A DNA stretch of 64,000 nucleotides from Megamerina dolium (Eukaryota > Arthropoda > Insecta > Diptera > Megamerinidae), in NCBI GenBank assembly GCA_963854835.1, contig OY978526.1, positions 30,183,073-30,247,072 of the forward strand. Direction: 5' to 3'. The notes beneath the pieces were generated by a model. The model was not told the origin of the DNA. It did not search any database and saw only the letters and a program-made list of their open reading frames with translations. Positions 11,300 through 23,471 of the stretch are shown piece by piece. Position numbers and translations under genes: made by a program. The stretch's first letter is position 1; each line of letters starts with the position of its first letter.

Positions 11300-13780
11300 T
11301 ATTTGCAAGATCCTTTTGAAAATTGAAGTGCTTTTTTTATAGATAGTTCTTTACAAAATGCAATAGGGTTTTTTTGTGTCGATTAGGGTGTTTCTTATTT
11401 AATTTTTCAGAGACTTATTGACCCACCCCAATTTTTATACGTACAATTGAATTGATTACCACCATTCGGTGTTATGTATATTTAACATAGGTTTTTTGAA
11501 TAAATATGATTTGACGATTATATGAAAGTAAGAATATGGAGGGGCAGCCATCATTGTCGCTAAGATCAAGGCGCGATCAAAAAGAGCAATTTGCTGAATC
11601 AATTATATATAATTATTATTGATGTGGATCGTCTGAAAAGTGTTGTGCCTATTATTGAGAATACATGCATTAATTTTTAAATATATATACTTATATTTCC
11701 ATATAATCTTCTAGAACATTAATACACTTAGACTAAGGTTCTTGTAACATAGACGATAGGACTAGGTCGTAGTTTTAATTAGAAAGATATAACGCACATG
11801 ACTACGAAGTTCGTTTAACAGGAATTATTGAATGTACTAAACTTACTTCATCATATTGAATATGTTGAACATTTTTTGAATCACTTGGTTAAATTTAATC
11901 ATTAACTTCTCTTCATGCGCTTGTGAGAAAATGGCCAGAAATTATATCGACAAGCCATACCGTCAAATAAATAAATAAATAATAGTTTCTGTGTTTGAAA
12001 ATTTTAAAATTTGCCTTAAATACATAAGTTCATGAATATTATTTTATTAAGTACATCCTGTAAAATCGTAGATGTTTCTTTACTAATCCCAGAATTTTCA
12101 TAGCACCATTTTAGGCGGGATCATGAGATCTCGGGTGTGTAATCTATAATGTACTATGAGCAATTTAAATATTTGTAGGTACATACATCTACTATATGTG
12201 AACAAATGGACTGTTTTCATATTTTAGTTATAGATATCGACCTGAACTATTTTTTTTAAGCTTTATAATTATTGTATGGTAAATAATATTCTTCCTCATC
12301 CATATCCAGAGTTATCCATTGCTAATTTTCTAAAAACCTGCGACAAAAATAGCACTTCTGTAATAGGTCTCTAGTGACTATTTCAAACTAAATATTCGTC
12401 AAGTTATAGCCAAGTAATTGTCCGACAATTACGTCGTCAGGTTTGAGTACTGGAAAAAGTTCCATGAACAGCATTTGAATGATATGAAAATGAAAGTTTG
12501 ATAAAAAGCTCATTGATTTGCGCGTGTAAGAAACATATGAAAATAGTTAAGAGCACATTTGTGTATATATTTACATATTTAGATACATTTCTATCTACGC
12601 AGATTATAAACAAATATTTTTAATAGAAGCATATGCGAATTCCTACAAACATGTTTAGTAAATATTTGAAATATTTTATTGTGAAAAAAAACATGTTATC
12701 ATCCGAAGCCTTTACACTTTCCAATTTCCACTTTTTTAATATTTAAGGTATATATATTTTCTGGTAACAACTTTGAATTGGGTTTTATTTGAAATTGAAA
12801 AACTTTTGAAATTTTTGGAAAAAAAACAGTGAAATGTAAATTTTGATCAACATTTTACTGCACTGTAAACATTGTCCCTTAAATAAGCAGAATACAATAT
12901 TGCAGACACAAATGTGTTTATATACATATGTTTTAGTTGAGATTTGTTTTTGATATCATATAAAAAAAAAAAAAACTTATCAAATTACGTATATCAAAGT
13001 TGTAAAAATAATATAATATGATTCCCAATAATATTTCCGAGGCTACTATTTCCTATAACTTAGTAAAATGATATTCAAATGATATTAGCTAAACACCGTA
13101 TAAGTATTACTGATGATAGATATAGATAGATGCCAATTTGGTATAGATGTCATATTATATAATTTCAAATGTGAAAATAAATAGCAATTTCATTTTTCCA
13201 TTCGTGCCAAACAAGCCATGTACGTATATGCATGTTGCACAAAAATTTGGTATTTCGATTTGCCAAATTGAGTACAAAATATAGAATTTATAAATCAACT
13301 AAAATGTGATTCAGCAAAATGTTTTTGGTATTCATATTCATTCATATCCACTTAAACTATTTGTGTCATTTATTTATATACAAATATATTTGGCATTTAC
13401 AACAGCAATGGCTTTACAGAGGTAGTATCACTTACATAAATTGTCGCTTTTCGTGCCTGGCATGTTATGCATAAAAGACCAAAAACACTTAAGCATTATG
13501 CATTATGTTATTCAAACTGATCAATTTGTTTACTTAGTTACTACAATGTGTCAATTTTAAAATATGTTCTCTTCGGAGAACTAACTAACACAGGGCAAGA
13601 ATTAAAGTCACCTATATATTTTTGCAGAAGAGATGGTAAAAAATGTTGAAGAATGTGTCCCTGTTGGCTGAAGAATGAATACCAGTTGGTCTTATTGTTT
13701 ATAGAAAAAGTTCACCACCCAAGTTAGATGAATTTATTTGTGCTTATAATTGTGAGCATATTCTGTTGTTCAGTTCAGTT
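11300..13780. other. AT-rich intergenic, no gene seen
   Basis: About 2.5 kb of A/T-rich sequence without long ORFs, splice-supported exons or recognised repeats beyond homopolymer runs. Confidence 0.55.
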
Positions 13781-13849
13781 CTAAACTTTGCAGCTGTTAC
13801 CATGGCAATGTCAGTGAACTACGATAACTGCAAGAGTTAAAATTGTTCG

Positions 13850-14230
13850 ATAAGCCGTGCAAATCGTCATATTTGACAAAATCATTGATCATGAGTTTAT
13901 GTTTTTCTATTTGATGGGCTTAGCTAGACTCAGAATTAATGCATTTGATGATTGAAGGAATCGAAACGATGAAAACGACCATCAGACATATTTTACAAAA
14001 ACAATCAAAGCGTATTTGGAAACATTAATATTTGAAATCTAGAACATATCGCTGTATTCACCAGACGTTGATTCGTCTGATTGTGTTTTACTCTACTCTA
14101 TGATATATGTCCTGTTTATGAAACCAAAGCAGGTTCATTCTCGAATTGCCTCAAAATATGAGCTATCTAACGTGGAATGCATATGCTCCAGGAAAAATGA
14201 ATAAAAGGGGAGGTAATTTGTTAAAAATAA
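13850..14230 (+). mobile_element. decayed mariner C-terminal fragment
   Basis: The plus strand gives a DENDHQTYFTKTIKAYLETL-like run, then SLYSPDVDSSDCVLLYSM, which aligns with the mariner HDNA...YSPDLAPSDYHLF block. The first catalytic motif and N-terminus are unrecognisable. Confidence 0.5.
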
Positions 14231-14589
14231 AATATTAACATTTATTCTATAATATTTAAATGCTGGATGTTCATTATTTGGTTTGAAAAGTTATGTTATA
14301 TTTGTAAATTTTGAACTTTTTAAAACTATTTTATTATTTTTTTAAATTTAATTTTTTTATTTTAAATCTCTTCCATGTTCTCCATGACCCTATATTCACT
14401 AATTGGAAAAATAATGGAATATCCAAGTAGGAAATAGGTATATGGAAGACATTTGCCTTGAACATAAATATCAGCTAAGTCCATAAGTAGGCGCTTTTTG
14501 CGAACCAAAAATGATTCGTGGGAGATAAAGGAACTATTTATTTAGTTTCTTTGACGTATTATGCATTCAACAAGTGATTTTAATCACGG

Positions 14590-15680
14590 ATAGAAGTACT
14601 CGTAGTTAAAAAATAAAATGGAATCTTCGAACGAGTATAAGAGGCATATTTTGTATTTTGATTTTGTATAAAAATGGAAAAAAATGCAACAACCCAGCTG
14701 ATGGGGAGAATACCGTGAGTGTAAAGACTGCGCAAAAGTGGTTTTCCAAATTCCGAAGTGGTGATTGTGACGTTAAGTATGCCCCACGCTCTGGTCGTCC
14801 TGAGGTCTTTAACTCCGACGCCTTGCTTGAACTTATGGAAGTTGACAGTCGATATGATGACCGGAAGGTTAAATTCATCACATGGAATAGTTTACAAGCA
14901 CCTGGTTCAATTGGGCAAGGTTCCAAAGCTGGAAAATTGGGTTCCCCATAAACTTTCCGTTGCAAACCTTCTGCAGAGAGTGAATATGTGTTCTCGGCTT
15001 AAAAATTAGAGTTTTTTGAACCGTATTGTTACTGGGGATGAAACATGGTCCTTTACAATAATCCTCTTCGCAAACGCCAGTGGTTAGATGAAAATGAAAC
15101 ACCAGAGCCAATCTCTAGAGATGGCCTTTACTCCAAGAAGATTCTCCTATCTATTTGGTGTTATATGGCCGGTATCGTTTATTTTGATCTGCTATAATCA
15201 AACCAGATGATCATAACTGGTTATTATTGTGATCAACTATTCAAACTGAATGAAGCACTTGAAAAAATCGTCCGTCTTTAGTCAATAGACGCAAAGTTTT
15301 GTTTCACCATGACAACGCAAGACCGCATACTGAACGACAGACCTTAGGCAAGTTGAACGAACTCGGATGGGAGCTAATGCCGCATCCACTATACTCTCCG
15401 GATATTGCATCTTGCGATTATTACCTTTTCCATGAACTTCAATCCCATTTAAGTAATAAGACCTCAAAAGAAGCTATAGAAAGGGATATCGACGTATATT
15501 TTGCCTCCAAGGACAAGCAATTTTTTGAACAGGGAATTAAAAATGTGCCCAAACTTTGGGATTACATTGTAAATAATACAGGAAAATATATTATTGATTA
15601 ATAAATACTGAAAACTCCTTTTTTATTTATTTTAAAACCACCTAAGGAAAACGTACGAACTTAAGAACTGACCTAATAAT
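14590..15680 (+). pseudogene. mariner (DD34D) transposase, frameshifted
   Basis: A near full-length but broken mariner transposase. The N-terminal start reads MESSNEYKRHILYFDF and then a stop near 14634; the HTH region continues in another frame as KTAQKWFSKFRSGD...PRSGRP (about 14720-14810). VTGDETWSF (about 15030-15050) supplies the first Asp. A later frame (15299-15601) contains HHDNARPH and YSPDIASCDYYLF, giving exactly 34 residues between the second and third catalytic Asp (DD34D). At least three frame breaks make it inactive. The right end lies near 15675, next to a sequence whose complement resembles a mariner terminal repeat (ttaggtcagttcttaagttc). Confidence 0.85.
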
Positions 15681-15689
15681 ATGACGCGA

Positions 15690-16185
15690 TGCTTGACACA
15701 ACGCTTTCATTTCTTATGTGAAACTTTCAGGTGCTCAGTTAACCTCACCGAATTGTCGTCTAATAAAATGTGATCTTTTATAACAGGCAAAAGTATTCCA
15801 TTGGAGAACTTTTGCTTTGAATCTATATACATAAAATGAACAGATTCTTATCACTACACTCAAATTTACAATCGGAACTTTCAGATGCTCAAATAGGTCA
15901 TTTGAATGCCACACCAACACAATATGATGACCTAATACACCACCTAGCACTACAAACTCAATAGCAACAGGAGAAATGTAACGAAAAGATCTTTTATTCT
16001 CTTTCAGTCAGACAACTCAGATGATAGTATATAATTTTTAGGTCCAAACTCTATCAGAAGCCTTTTGATTTTGTAAGAAAAAGCTTAAACTATTATTTTG
16101 AATTAAAAAGGAGTATTTTTAGCTGAAAATAAATTTGTCGTATTTTTCAAAAAGTTCAAAATATTAAAATACAACTCATATTTTC
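15690..16185. other. intergenic, nothing recognised
   Basis: No supported gene, TIR or repeat seen. Confidence 0.4.
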
Positions 16186-16189
16186 TTAA

Positions 16190-16548
16190 CTGGAACATCT
16201 ATACAATAAAAACAAAGCTACCTTACAGTCGGCTAAGGTCGATCTATTTATAAACTGCATGTGTAGAATTTGTATTGAAAATATATAAAAAATGGACGGA
16301 CATAATGTTGTCCTATATACAAGATTAAGTAAATTATAGCGGTGTAAAAACAAATTCTGCCAGGTTGTATGGCGACTACATTAAATGGTGAACACTAAAC
16401 ATGAAATGACATTTTTAAATCTATTCTATGGAGGCTGATCAAGATCATAAATATATTTTTCTTTTTATTCAGAGCGTCCTTCAAGTAATTACATATATCT
16501 GACGAAAATGAATATACCCTTGCATTTCGGTGCAGGGTACAAAAAAAA
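16190..16548 (+). mobile_element. short mini-me/DINE-like element
   Basis: Starts with accttacagtcggctaaggt, closely matching the start of the larger element at about 46.93 kb (ctttacagtcggctagggc). It ends with a hairpin (accctTGCAtttcggTGCAggg), parallel to the ending at about 48.27 kb, and both are preceded by a gaatatacc-type word. This indicates one dispersed family with defined ends, here internally deleted. Confidence 0.6.
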
Positions 16549-16559
16549 AAACGATACCA

Positions 16560-18020
16560 AATAACAATCAACACCATCAACAACGCACTAGTACTCATAT
16601 TGCATTCACTATCATGAACTCAACACAATGAACAGTTGAATACCAATTGCAACTGTATGTACTCGTATATGGTAGTATTCAAGCGAACTTAATAGGTAAC
16701 AGGAAATTTTTGGCTGCGAGCGAAAATTTGCTACAATTTTTGAACTCAACTCACAGTGTACGTAATACATGTGCATAGAAGTGGAAACCTCCAAAACACA
16801 ACAAAACAAGAAGAACAATTTTACGTAGTTGCATATAGCACATTCCATTCCATTCCCTATATACGAATATAAGCAAACGAGTGAAATGAACAATTCGTTT
16901 GTTCATAATATGAACGAAAAAACGAATGTTGGTAGACATTGTCGGCTCTTGCTTATCGTATATCTTAAATTCCATCTTATGGTTGATTGTATGCAATACA
17001 ATCATAGTTGCGCACGAAATTTATTCTGCTTGCTATATTGCTTATGCAACTGACAGATATTGCATGCAATTGCAATAAAGTTCATATCAAATTATGATTA
17101 TAATTTTTTTCTATCATAAATATGAGAGTAAGTTTGCAAGTGAAATGTGTGTATGTGCATATGATTTCAGAGCTTTATGCATTTAGTATTTTCATACTTA
17201 TTTAACACCAACAGCTTCAAGCTTCTAGCATTATTTATTTGCGTGTTAAATTTGGATGAGACGATGAGAAATAGAAACAGCGATCTTACGTACAGGAGGC
17301 TAAGGTACGAACCATTGAGTCCTAATCATATTTAGCACTGATATTCGCTGAAATACAATTCTCGTAACTTTTAATATTAAATCCATAAATATTTATTTGT
17401 TCGAAAAAGAATAGTCACAGCAATATAAAATTGCCTTGTATTTGTTAATAATCAAATCTAAACTGAAACAAATAAATAATAAAAATAAAAATCACTAAAA
17501 CTTTGAAAACTTTGACGTGTTTATTCCATCTGAGTATATGCTTAATAATTGTTCATTTTCCTGCACCTTATTGGCGCCAAAAAATATTATAATGTAAAGA
17601 AATATATAAGATTAATATCATAACAACTTAATATTCACCGTTTCCTAGATGCTCTTAGTGCTTGTTGATCAATATGTTTACCTTTAGCAAAGTCATAAAA
17701 ATAAAAATGTTTCTTTACATGTGAAATATCAAAATGTTAACTGGTAAGTAATATACGAGTATATTAAATAAAGTTATTAAAATTGAATGCTGAATGCAGA
17801 ACAATGATATAAAGCAAATAAAATGGTATTAAAAATGAAAATGTTAGGAAGTTAGGCACTTAATTCTATTCAAGTACACTAATATTGTGCACTAAACTTG
17901 ATATGATTAATTTAAAACATTTGAAAACAGATTTTAATCGAATTTTATCATATCCAAATTCACACTTAAAGCATATTGCCATTATATATTTTTACAACTC
18001 ATATTACTTAGTTTTCATCA
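16560..18020. other. AT-rich intergenic, no gene seen
   Basis: Short ORFs on both strands around 16.6-17.05 kb lack signal peptides, domains or codon bias worth noting. Confidence 0.5.
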
Positions 18021-18023
18021 TCG

Positions 18024-18560
18024 TTCACCGTAAGACCCATTCGACGCGACTCTCTTTCCATCTCTGAGAATGCTGCTGTGTGTTGTGTTTATGCTGACAC
18101 GCGTCCAGTCAACATCAACGGCAATCCCTTACCGGACTGTCGAAAGCGGCTTTATAATAAGTTCCAATCAGGTTGTTAAGCATTTAATCGATAGGACCTT
18201 GTGTGCGATGTTAAGAAGACTCATAGCACAGTAGTAGGGTCAAAGAACACTGAGTCTTCAATCATGGGACATGCTTTCGTCCGACCATATTCCTTAAACC
18301 ACCACTGAGGAGCCTGACCTTCTCGAAAAATTTTCTCATTTTATTCCTGCTTCTACTCATCTCTATGTCCTTATATTCGTGTCTTTCTTTCTCTCTCTGC
18401 TTGTACCTGAAAAGGCATCTCTCCGCACTCCTCATCTCTTTGTATTGCTTCTTAATAGCTCGCAAAGCACTTGAACGCAAGGTCTTTTCCATGGTTGACG
18501 TCTCTCTCTGCGATGATATTGTCATTAATCAGAGTTCGGTAGTAACCGAGTACCTGCTAA
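18024..18560 (-). mobile_element. RTE-like non-LTR retrotransposon fragment
   Basis: The minus-strand product contains RSAERCLFRYKQREKERHEY and then KMRKFFEKVRLLSGGL, matching the linker between endonuclease and reverse transcriptase in the RTE copies at about 28.2 and 49.7 kb. The lower half decodes to RT fragments with stops. 5' and 3' truncated. Confidence 0.7.
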
Positions 18561-18639
18561 AAAGAAGTTTTTTTGACTCTGTTCGGAAGAAGCAATTTCG
18601 ATATAATTTTCTGCTTTCCTATCGTATCAAGTATTAAGA

Positions 18640-18905
18640 AAATTAATTGATGTGTATGGAGTAGATGTCTGCACCAAATCGTAATGCCAGAATTGCTTGA
18701 TAGTCCCGTCCTTACATCGACGGCAGATTAAATTTGAGCAATTGATTGACTAGAAAGAATTTTACAGTTTTGGTGGGATGTACTACCCACTACCAACCAT
18801 ATTCTCCAGATCTGGTTCCTTTGCTACTATCAAAACAACCGCAAAAAGTATTGGACGAACAACCTAAGTAATTGATTCTTCATTAAGTGCATATATAGAA
18901 ATTCA
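18640..18905 (+). mobile_element. mariner remnant
   Basis: The plus strand yields QPYSPDLVPLLLSK preceded by a degraded HDN-like block; a small leftover of a mariner transposase C-terminus lying immediately downstream of gene A1. Confidence 0.4.
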
Positions 18906-18970
18906 ACAAAAATCAATACCATCCATAGTTTTTATTATTGTATTTACATTGTTTAGCTTTTATTGGATAA

Positions 18971-19318
18971 TTAAATTGAAAACTTCGAAAACAAATTGCC
19001 GCAGAAATTTAATACACGTTTTCCTTTTGATTTCAAACTTTCCAATTTAGTGTAGAAATTGGATTTTTTCACTCCAGCAATACCTTTGCTAAGTTCTTCC
19101 ATACAAGCTTTCAAATCGGGACTCTCAACACGATTTCTTTGAGCTCTCTCGGCTGCTGCAATGCACTGATCGGCAGCAGTTGAGATTTTATTAATATTCT
19201 CCTTAAAGGTATTCTCATTAAATTTGCAGTTTCCAATACCGAAGATGCACACACCAAAAGCAGCATCACAAATTGCGGCTAACAGAAAGAATGCAAAGAA
19301 GACTTTAACGAATTTCAT
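18971..19318 (-). CDS. A1: secreted small protein, type A
   Basis: An intronless 115-aa protein starting MKFVKVFFAFFLLAAICDAAFG, a clear signal peptide. The mature part is helix-prone, with a core cysteine pair (Cys52 in AADQCIAAAERAQ, Cys72 in DLKACMEELSKG; 19 residues between) and extra cysteines at 24, 31 and 106. A KKSNF box near residues 84-88 replaces the family K-E-S-N-I. The tail (FCGNLFSKFSI) is basic and hydrophobic, similar to that of A2 (NLVSKF). Divergent from B1, with ATGs 1.04 kb apart. The TATATATAAA box at 19399-19407 lies about 82 bp upstream and sits in an inverted repeat. I recognise no characterised homologue; secretion is inferred from the signal peptide. Confidence 0.85.
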   Translation of the reverse strand: MKFVKVFFAFFLLAAICDAAFGVCIFGIGNCKFNENTFKENINKISTAADQCIAAAERAQRNRVESPDLKACMEELSKGIAGVKKSNFYTKLESLKSKGKRVLNFCGNLFSKFSI

Positions 19319-19391
19319 TTTTTCGAATAAGATTTGGGTGACGGCGCTTGTATTTCAAACAGTACTGTCTCAGTGTCATGACAACATTTAT

Positions 19392-19413
19392 AGTCGCTTT
19401 ATATATAGCGACT
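19392..19413 (-). promoter_or_regulatory. TATA box of A1 within a perfect dyad
   Basis: TATATATAAA on the minus strand, flanked by perfect 7-bp inverted arms (agtcgct / agcgact). The distance to the A1 ATG (about 82 bp) matches the other seven genes of the family. Confidence 0.75.
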
Positions 19414-19559
19414 TGTGGGAATGCCAAATGTATTCTCAACTTGTTTTTGGCAATATTTATTCTAAAATATGTACTTATTTGTGTTTGTCAAATATTATGT
19501 ATATATTGTATTTATCCTCCTGCCATATGTACATATATGTAAATACATAGATGATCTAT

Positions 19560-20255
19560 TCTAATACCCGAAATGGATAAGGTTTACATATATAGGCATT
19601 TCTTAGAAAATGGTCAACCAAAACTGAAGAAAATTGAACTGAAATTAAAAATACCTCAATAAGTTTTTTTTAATCATTCAATTAACGGAATGACGCATCG
19701 AAATTTGTATCGAATCGAGAGAATCGAAATTTGTATACGATCTTTTCTCTAAACTTTGTTTTTCATCACAAATGTGAATGTCACGTCCGTAACCTAGGCA
19801 AAGCCCACATATTTAAATTTGGATTTGCGTCTTTTCTTAAAACACCTGTACATTCAAACGCAAGAAATACGTACGCAAAAGAATGTTGATGCTTAACCCA
19901 AAATAATATTGACGGTTCAATGTGCCTCAGTGGGTTTCATGTATTTAAGCCTAGTTGTGCAATATGCGAATGCCTTTCTCGACATTTGCCTTTAAAGTAA
20001 AAATATATTTTAAAAAATCTGGGCTAAGGATTTTGACACAACAAGAATAGCTTGCCAAAAACCATAAACTCTAAAGGTTTCAAATAAAATTTTACAAACA
20101 ATACAAGGGTTAAGCTTCAGAAAAGAAATTTGGGCTTTCACCTGCAATACCATATTAAGTAAATAAGCCATATTTTATTTGTTTTGTAACAAATAAAACA
20201 AGCAAATATTATTCAAATATTTAACCATATATTTTCTACGTTTTCAAACACGATA
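19560..20255. other. intergenic between A1 and B1
   Basis: Shared upstream region of the divergent A1/B1 pair. A short duplicated word (gaatcgaaatttgtat) occurs twice near 19710-19740. No gene. Confidence 0.5.
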
Positions 20256-20261
20256 AATCAC

Positions 20262-20270
20262 TATATATAA
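20262..20270 (+). promoter_or_regulatory. TATA box of B1
   Basis: TATATATAA in the context cactatatataag, 94 bp upstream of the B1 ATG. Confidence 0.75.
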
Positions 20271-20355
20271 GATGATGGATCCGTTGTGAGACATCATTTG
20301 CAATCTAAATTGGAGTTGCTACTTAATAAAGAAAAATCCCACCTCAGTATACAAG

Positions 20356-20676
20356 ATGAAGTTTGCACATTTTTTTATCGCCATCTTCTTGATGGTAGTT
20401 ATTACTGCGACGACCGCTGCCCCAGCTAAGAAAGAAAGTAAATCATTTAACTATCCAGTATTTCTTCAAGGCATGAGGGAAATTAGCTCCTCCGCAAAAG
20501 AGATGTCAACTAAAGCGATAAAAGGTGACTTTGATGGCATTGTACCAGAAGTAGAAAAATTCCAATCAGGTTGGAAACATTTGAGGGAATCGAAAGTTGG
20601 ACGACTTTTGAAGAAAGTGAAATCAGCTGGAAAATGGCTCGCAAGTTGTGTATCCTCATTGGAATCAGATGATTAA
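20356..20676 (+). CDS. B1: secreted small protein, type B
   Basis: 106 aa, intronless. Signal peptide MKFAHFFIAIFLMVVITATT with cleavage likely after the TTAA region. The mature part starts with a basic Ala/Lys/Ser segment, then VFLQGMREISSSAKEMSTK, PEVEKFQSGW (the type-B FQ-x-G-W/Y motif, residues 69-73), HLRESKVGRLLKKV (ESN-like box, residues 75-88), and an amphipathic tail with one Cys (Cys98). An aataaa signal lies about 10 bp past the stop. The clearest relatives are B2, B3 and B4 in this window (B2 shares the whole middle-to-tail layout). Function unknown; the cationic amphipathic tail is compatible with membrane or partner binding but proves neither. Confidence 0.85.
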   Translation: MKFAHFFIAIFLMVVITATTAAPAKKESKSFNYPVFLQGMREISSSAKEMSTKAIKGDFDGIVPEVEKFQSGWKHLRESKVGRLLKKVKSAGKWLASCVSSLESDD

Positions 20677-20859
20677 ATTGAAGTGAAATAAATGTAAAAT
20701 ATGTCTTTCATTGTGCTTAAAGACTATGGTTTTCTTCTATTCTTATCTCGAAATTTATGCAATGGAATTAAAAATCAATGTTTGATAAAAAAAAATAAAA
20801 TAAAATCATTATTACTTCAATAATTTGTAGTCGATACCACTGTTTTACAATGTTTTACA

Positions 20860-21215
20860 CTTGCCAACATGGACGATTTTTTCGAATATTTGAAGCCATA
20901 TGTCATATGTGGTACGTTAGACCAATGGCTTCAAATAGCCCTGCAGACATAGTCTAGAGATGTTAAATCACATGATTTTGGAGGCAGTGTGCATGTACAT
21001 TTAAGGAGATAATTATTTCAATAAACCTGGGCTGTATGGTGTCGACTTGACTGGTCACCAATACCGTGGCACCTCGATTAAGGTGCAATGGAAATCGATG
21101 AGTCATTTGTAGATCAATATCGCTTGAAATAATAACTAATTTTGCTTATTCACAAATGCATTAGGTCTCATCACTGAACACAATTTGGCGGAAAAATAGT
21201 AGACAATGGACCATC
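20860..21215 (-). mobile_element. DD41D (rosa-like) transposase remnant
   Basis: Minus-strand frames give QIVFSDE, FVNKQN and SCDLTSLDYV, matching FFSDEAHFSLDGYVNKQN and SCDLTPLDFF of the copy at about 40.8-41.2 kb, with many stops between. Confidence 0.55.
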
Positions 21216-21564
21216 TGGTTTTCCAATGCACAATTCCTTTTTGTTTTGAAAGCAATCAAAAAAATTGATGAAGGATTCAATGAATTTTCCACTTCTTCAT
21301 GAAATACAATAAGGCGATAAATTTAAAATAAATTGCAATTCTGCTATAAATTATGTGTCTAAAATCTGCAAAAAAATACAATTTACAGGAATTTTTTCTA
21401 AGGGAAAATGCTTAGATCCAAAATCTGAGCGCAAGTGAAACTGAAGCGAATTTGAACTTCGAACTAAATTGGTTTTTGTGTTCTAGAAACAGATTGACTT
21501 CAATTTTAATCGTCTATTTCAAATTTGACCTTTTTGATCAGAGAATAAAAATAAATACATACTC

Positions 21565-21725
21565 GTATGTGGCACTTATAAGCCCCGAAGGGCCGAGCTT
21601 CTCTTGCAAGACTCTCAAATTTTGGACAGTCCTAGAAGAGACCTACTTATTTTAAACGATTCCGAATGGCAGAACACTTGTGGCATAACTTTTTGAAAGC
21701 TTTGTCACAGAGATCGTATTAAAGA
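21565..21725 (-). repeat. SINE 3' fragment (short-tail type)
   Basis: Carries gtggcacttataagccccga, the gagcttctcttgcaag block and the gattccgaatggcagaac block found in the complete SINEs at 23.5 and 25.8 kb. The tRNA-like head is absent. Confidence 0.7.
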
Positions 21726-21927
21726 ATATGAATGTTTAAAAATCTATTGATAATGGAATGCAGTAAGTGAAATTTAGAATTACAAAAAATCAAAAATGAA
21801 ATGCAGTGTACGGACGATGCTGGAAGACAATATTCGAAATATAATTTTTCATATCCGAGTATAAAACTGAAGCTCCATATCAAGTTTTCAGGCGATGTGA
21901 CTTTTGAAGTTGTTCAGGCTTTTTAGA

Positions 21928-22170
21928 TTAGGTTAGGTTATGTGGCTGCCCTCTCTCTGAGAGGACAGAGTTAGGCCAGAAAGGTCCATTGTGATATTAC
22001 CGAGCTTCTCTTCCAATACTATTGTGCGTGTTAAATTTAGACAGCATTAGAATGTACCTACTTATATTAGTCGATTCCGAACGGAAGAACCCTTGTGGTA
22101 TCACTTTAACTTAGTTTTGTTATACAGCTCTTTTAAGAAGAATTTTTGGCAAATTGTTACTGTCGGATCA
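21928..22170 (-). repeat. SINE 3' fragment (long-tail type)
   Basis: Shares 'taggttatgtggctgccctc', 'ctctctgagaggacag', 'gccagaaaggtccattgtga' and downstream blocks with the SINE at 34.26-34.68 kb. Truncated before the tRNA-like head. Confidence 0.75.
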
Positions 22171-22825
22171 GGCTTTACAGTCTTATCAGGCTTTTTCAGG
22201 CGAGCAACATCACATCACAACTTTACATGTTTGACCTTTCGTCGAAGTTTTCATTATAAACACTATTCTTGAGGATGAGGACAAATAAAATATGGACTAA
22301 AAAGAGGTAGTTTGAAAAAGTGATATTTTACCATTTAATTTTAATGAATTCAGTACTTTTGTTCACCTTTTTCATATTAATTTTCATAAAATAATAATGT
22401 TTTGCTGTGTTTTATTGTCTGAAATTTGTATAATATTCTATTAAAATATGGCTAAAAATATTGATTACACCATTGCCGTAATCAGATTGAACAGCATTAA
22501 TGTTCGAACGAGTTAACTGTCAGACGACACCTGAAACAAGTTTGAAATTTGGCAATTTTCAGACTTTTCAGGCTTTTCACACTTCGGTTATGGAGCATCT
22601 TGAAAGCAAAGCTTGAAAGACCTGCTATGGACCTTAAGCCTAAGTATTCAAAATTAAATAAACACATATTGATTGTACACAGATTTTTAATGATTTAATT
22701 ATACCTCAAAATTTTTAATGCTTCAGATGATTGATAAAAAAATTATGAGTGTTCATTTTGATACTTTTCAAATTATGCACCTTTTATATTTTTCCATCAA
22801 ATCCCTTATACATAAATATACGTAG
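22170..22825. other. intergenic, nothing recognised
   Basis: AT-rich; recurring 'ttttcaggc' words near 21.89, 22.20 and 22.57 kb but no defined element. Confidence 0.4.
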
Positions 22826-22831
22826 TACATG

Positions 22832-23170
22832 TTAGAATTTCGAAACCAGATTTTTGAAGAATTTATATGCAGGTGATGTAAATTTGGCTATTTTATCCAA
22901 GAAACATGACTTCTTTATACCCTTAACACCCTCGCCGATATTCTCCAAGCAACTACTGAGATCTGGCTCTTGACTACCCTTTCTTTGAGCAGCTTCAGCG
23001 ATCTGAATACAACGATTTGCAGCGTTTATTATTTTATCAGCATTCATTTGAAAAGTGTTTATATCGAAATTGTCCTTTGGTGGTTTTGATTTGGAATTGA
23101 ACGGATTCGAAAGGCCAAATGCCGCCTCGCAGATAACAACTGCCACTAAGATGGTGAAGACAAATTTCAT
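22832..23170 (-). CDS. A2: secreted small protein, type A
   Basis: 112 aa, intronless. Signal peptide MKFVFTILVAVVICEAAFGL. Core cysteines Cys54 (AANRCIQIAEAAQRK) and Cys74 (DLSSCLENIGEGV), 19 residues apart as in A1, plus Cys89 in the KKSCFLDKI box that replaces K-E-S-N-I-L. The tail YKFFKNLVSKF is cationic and hydrophobic. Divergent from B2, with ATGs 1.57 kb apart; a SINE has inserted between the two. TATATATA at 23262-23269 is about 92 bp upstream of the ATG. The match to A1 spans the signal peptide (CxAAFG), the cysteine pair and the tail, supporting duplication of an A/B unit. Function unknown. Confidence 0.85.
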   Translation of the reverse strand: MKFVFTILVAVVICEAAFGLSNPFNSKSKPPKDNFDINTFQMNADKIINAANRCIQIAEAAQRKGSQEPDLSSCLENIGEGVKGIKKSCFLDKIAKFTSPAYKFFKNLVSKF

Positions 23171-23261
23171 TTCGCTTCAAATTTTTGTATAACTCCAGAC
23201 GTAAGATGCTTCTGTTGAAAAGTAATATTTCAAGTGTTATTCCGATATTGAAAAATTACCG

Positions 23262-23269
23262 TATATATA
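23262..23269 (-). promoter_or_regulatory. TATA box of A2
   Basis: TATATATA (cgctatatatacgg on the minus strand), about 92 bp upstream of the A2 ATG; the cgc-TATATATA context resembles A1. Confidence 0.7.
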
Positions 23270-23471
23270 GCGTTCCGAGTGCTAGCACACTTAAGTACGT
23301 ATTAAGTACATAAGTACGAAATGACGTCAATCAAAAAGAAACAAATCTGTTGGAAGGTATTTTAAACATTTATTTTACACCTGAACAAACCACATAAATT
23401 GACTTTGTGTTTGTTTATTAATTAAATTGCGTCTTTTTTAAATCGTAGATATTTTCTACACACGTGTTTCA

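Noticed and set aside
14606..14965. 119-codon minus-strand ORF over the mariner N-terminus
   Set aside because: Antisense shadow of the plus-strand mariner transposase, which carries the recognisable motifs.
16612..17053. Overlapping 74-93 codon ORFs on both strands
   Set aside because: No signal peptide, domain or consistent coding pattern; opposite-strand overlap suggests chance openness.
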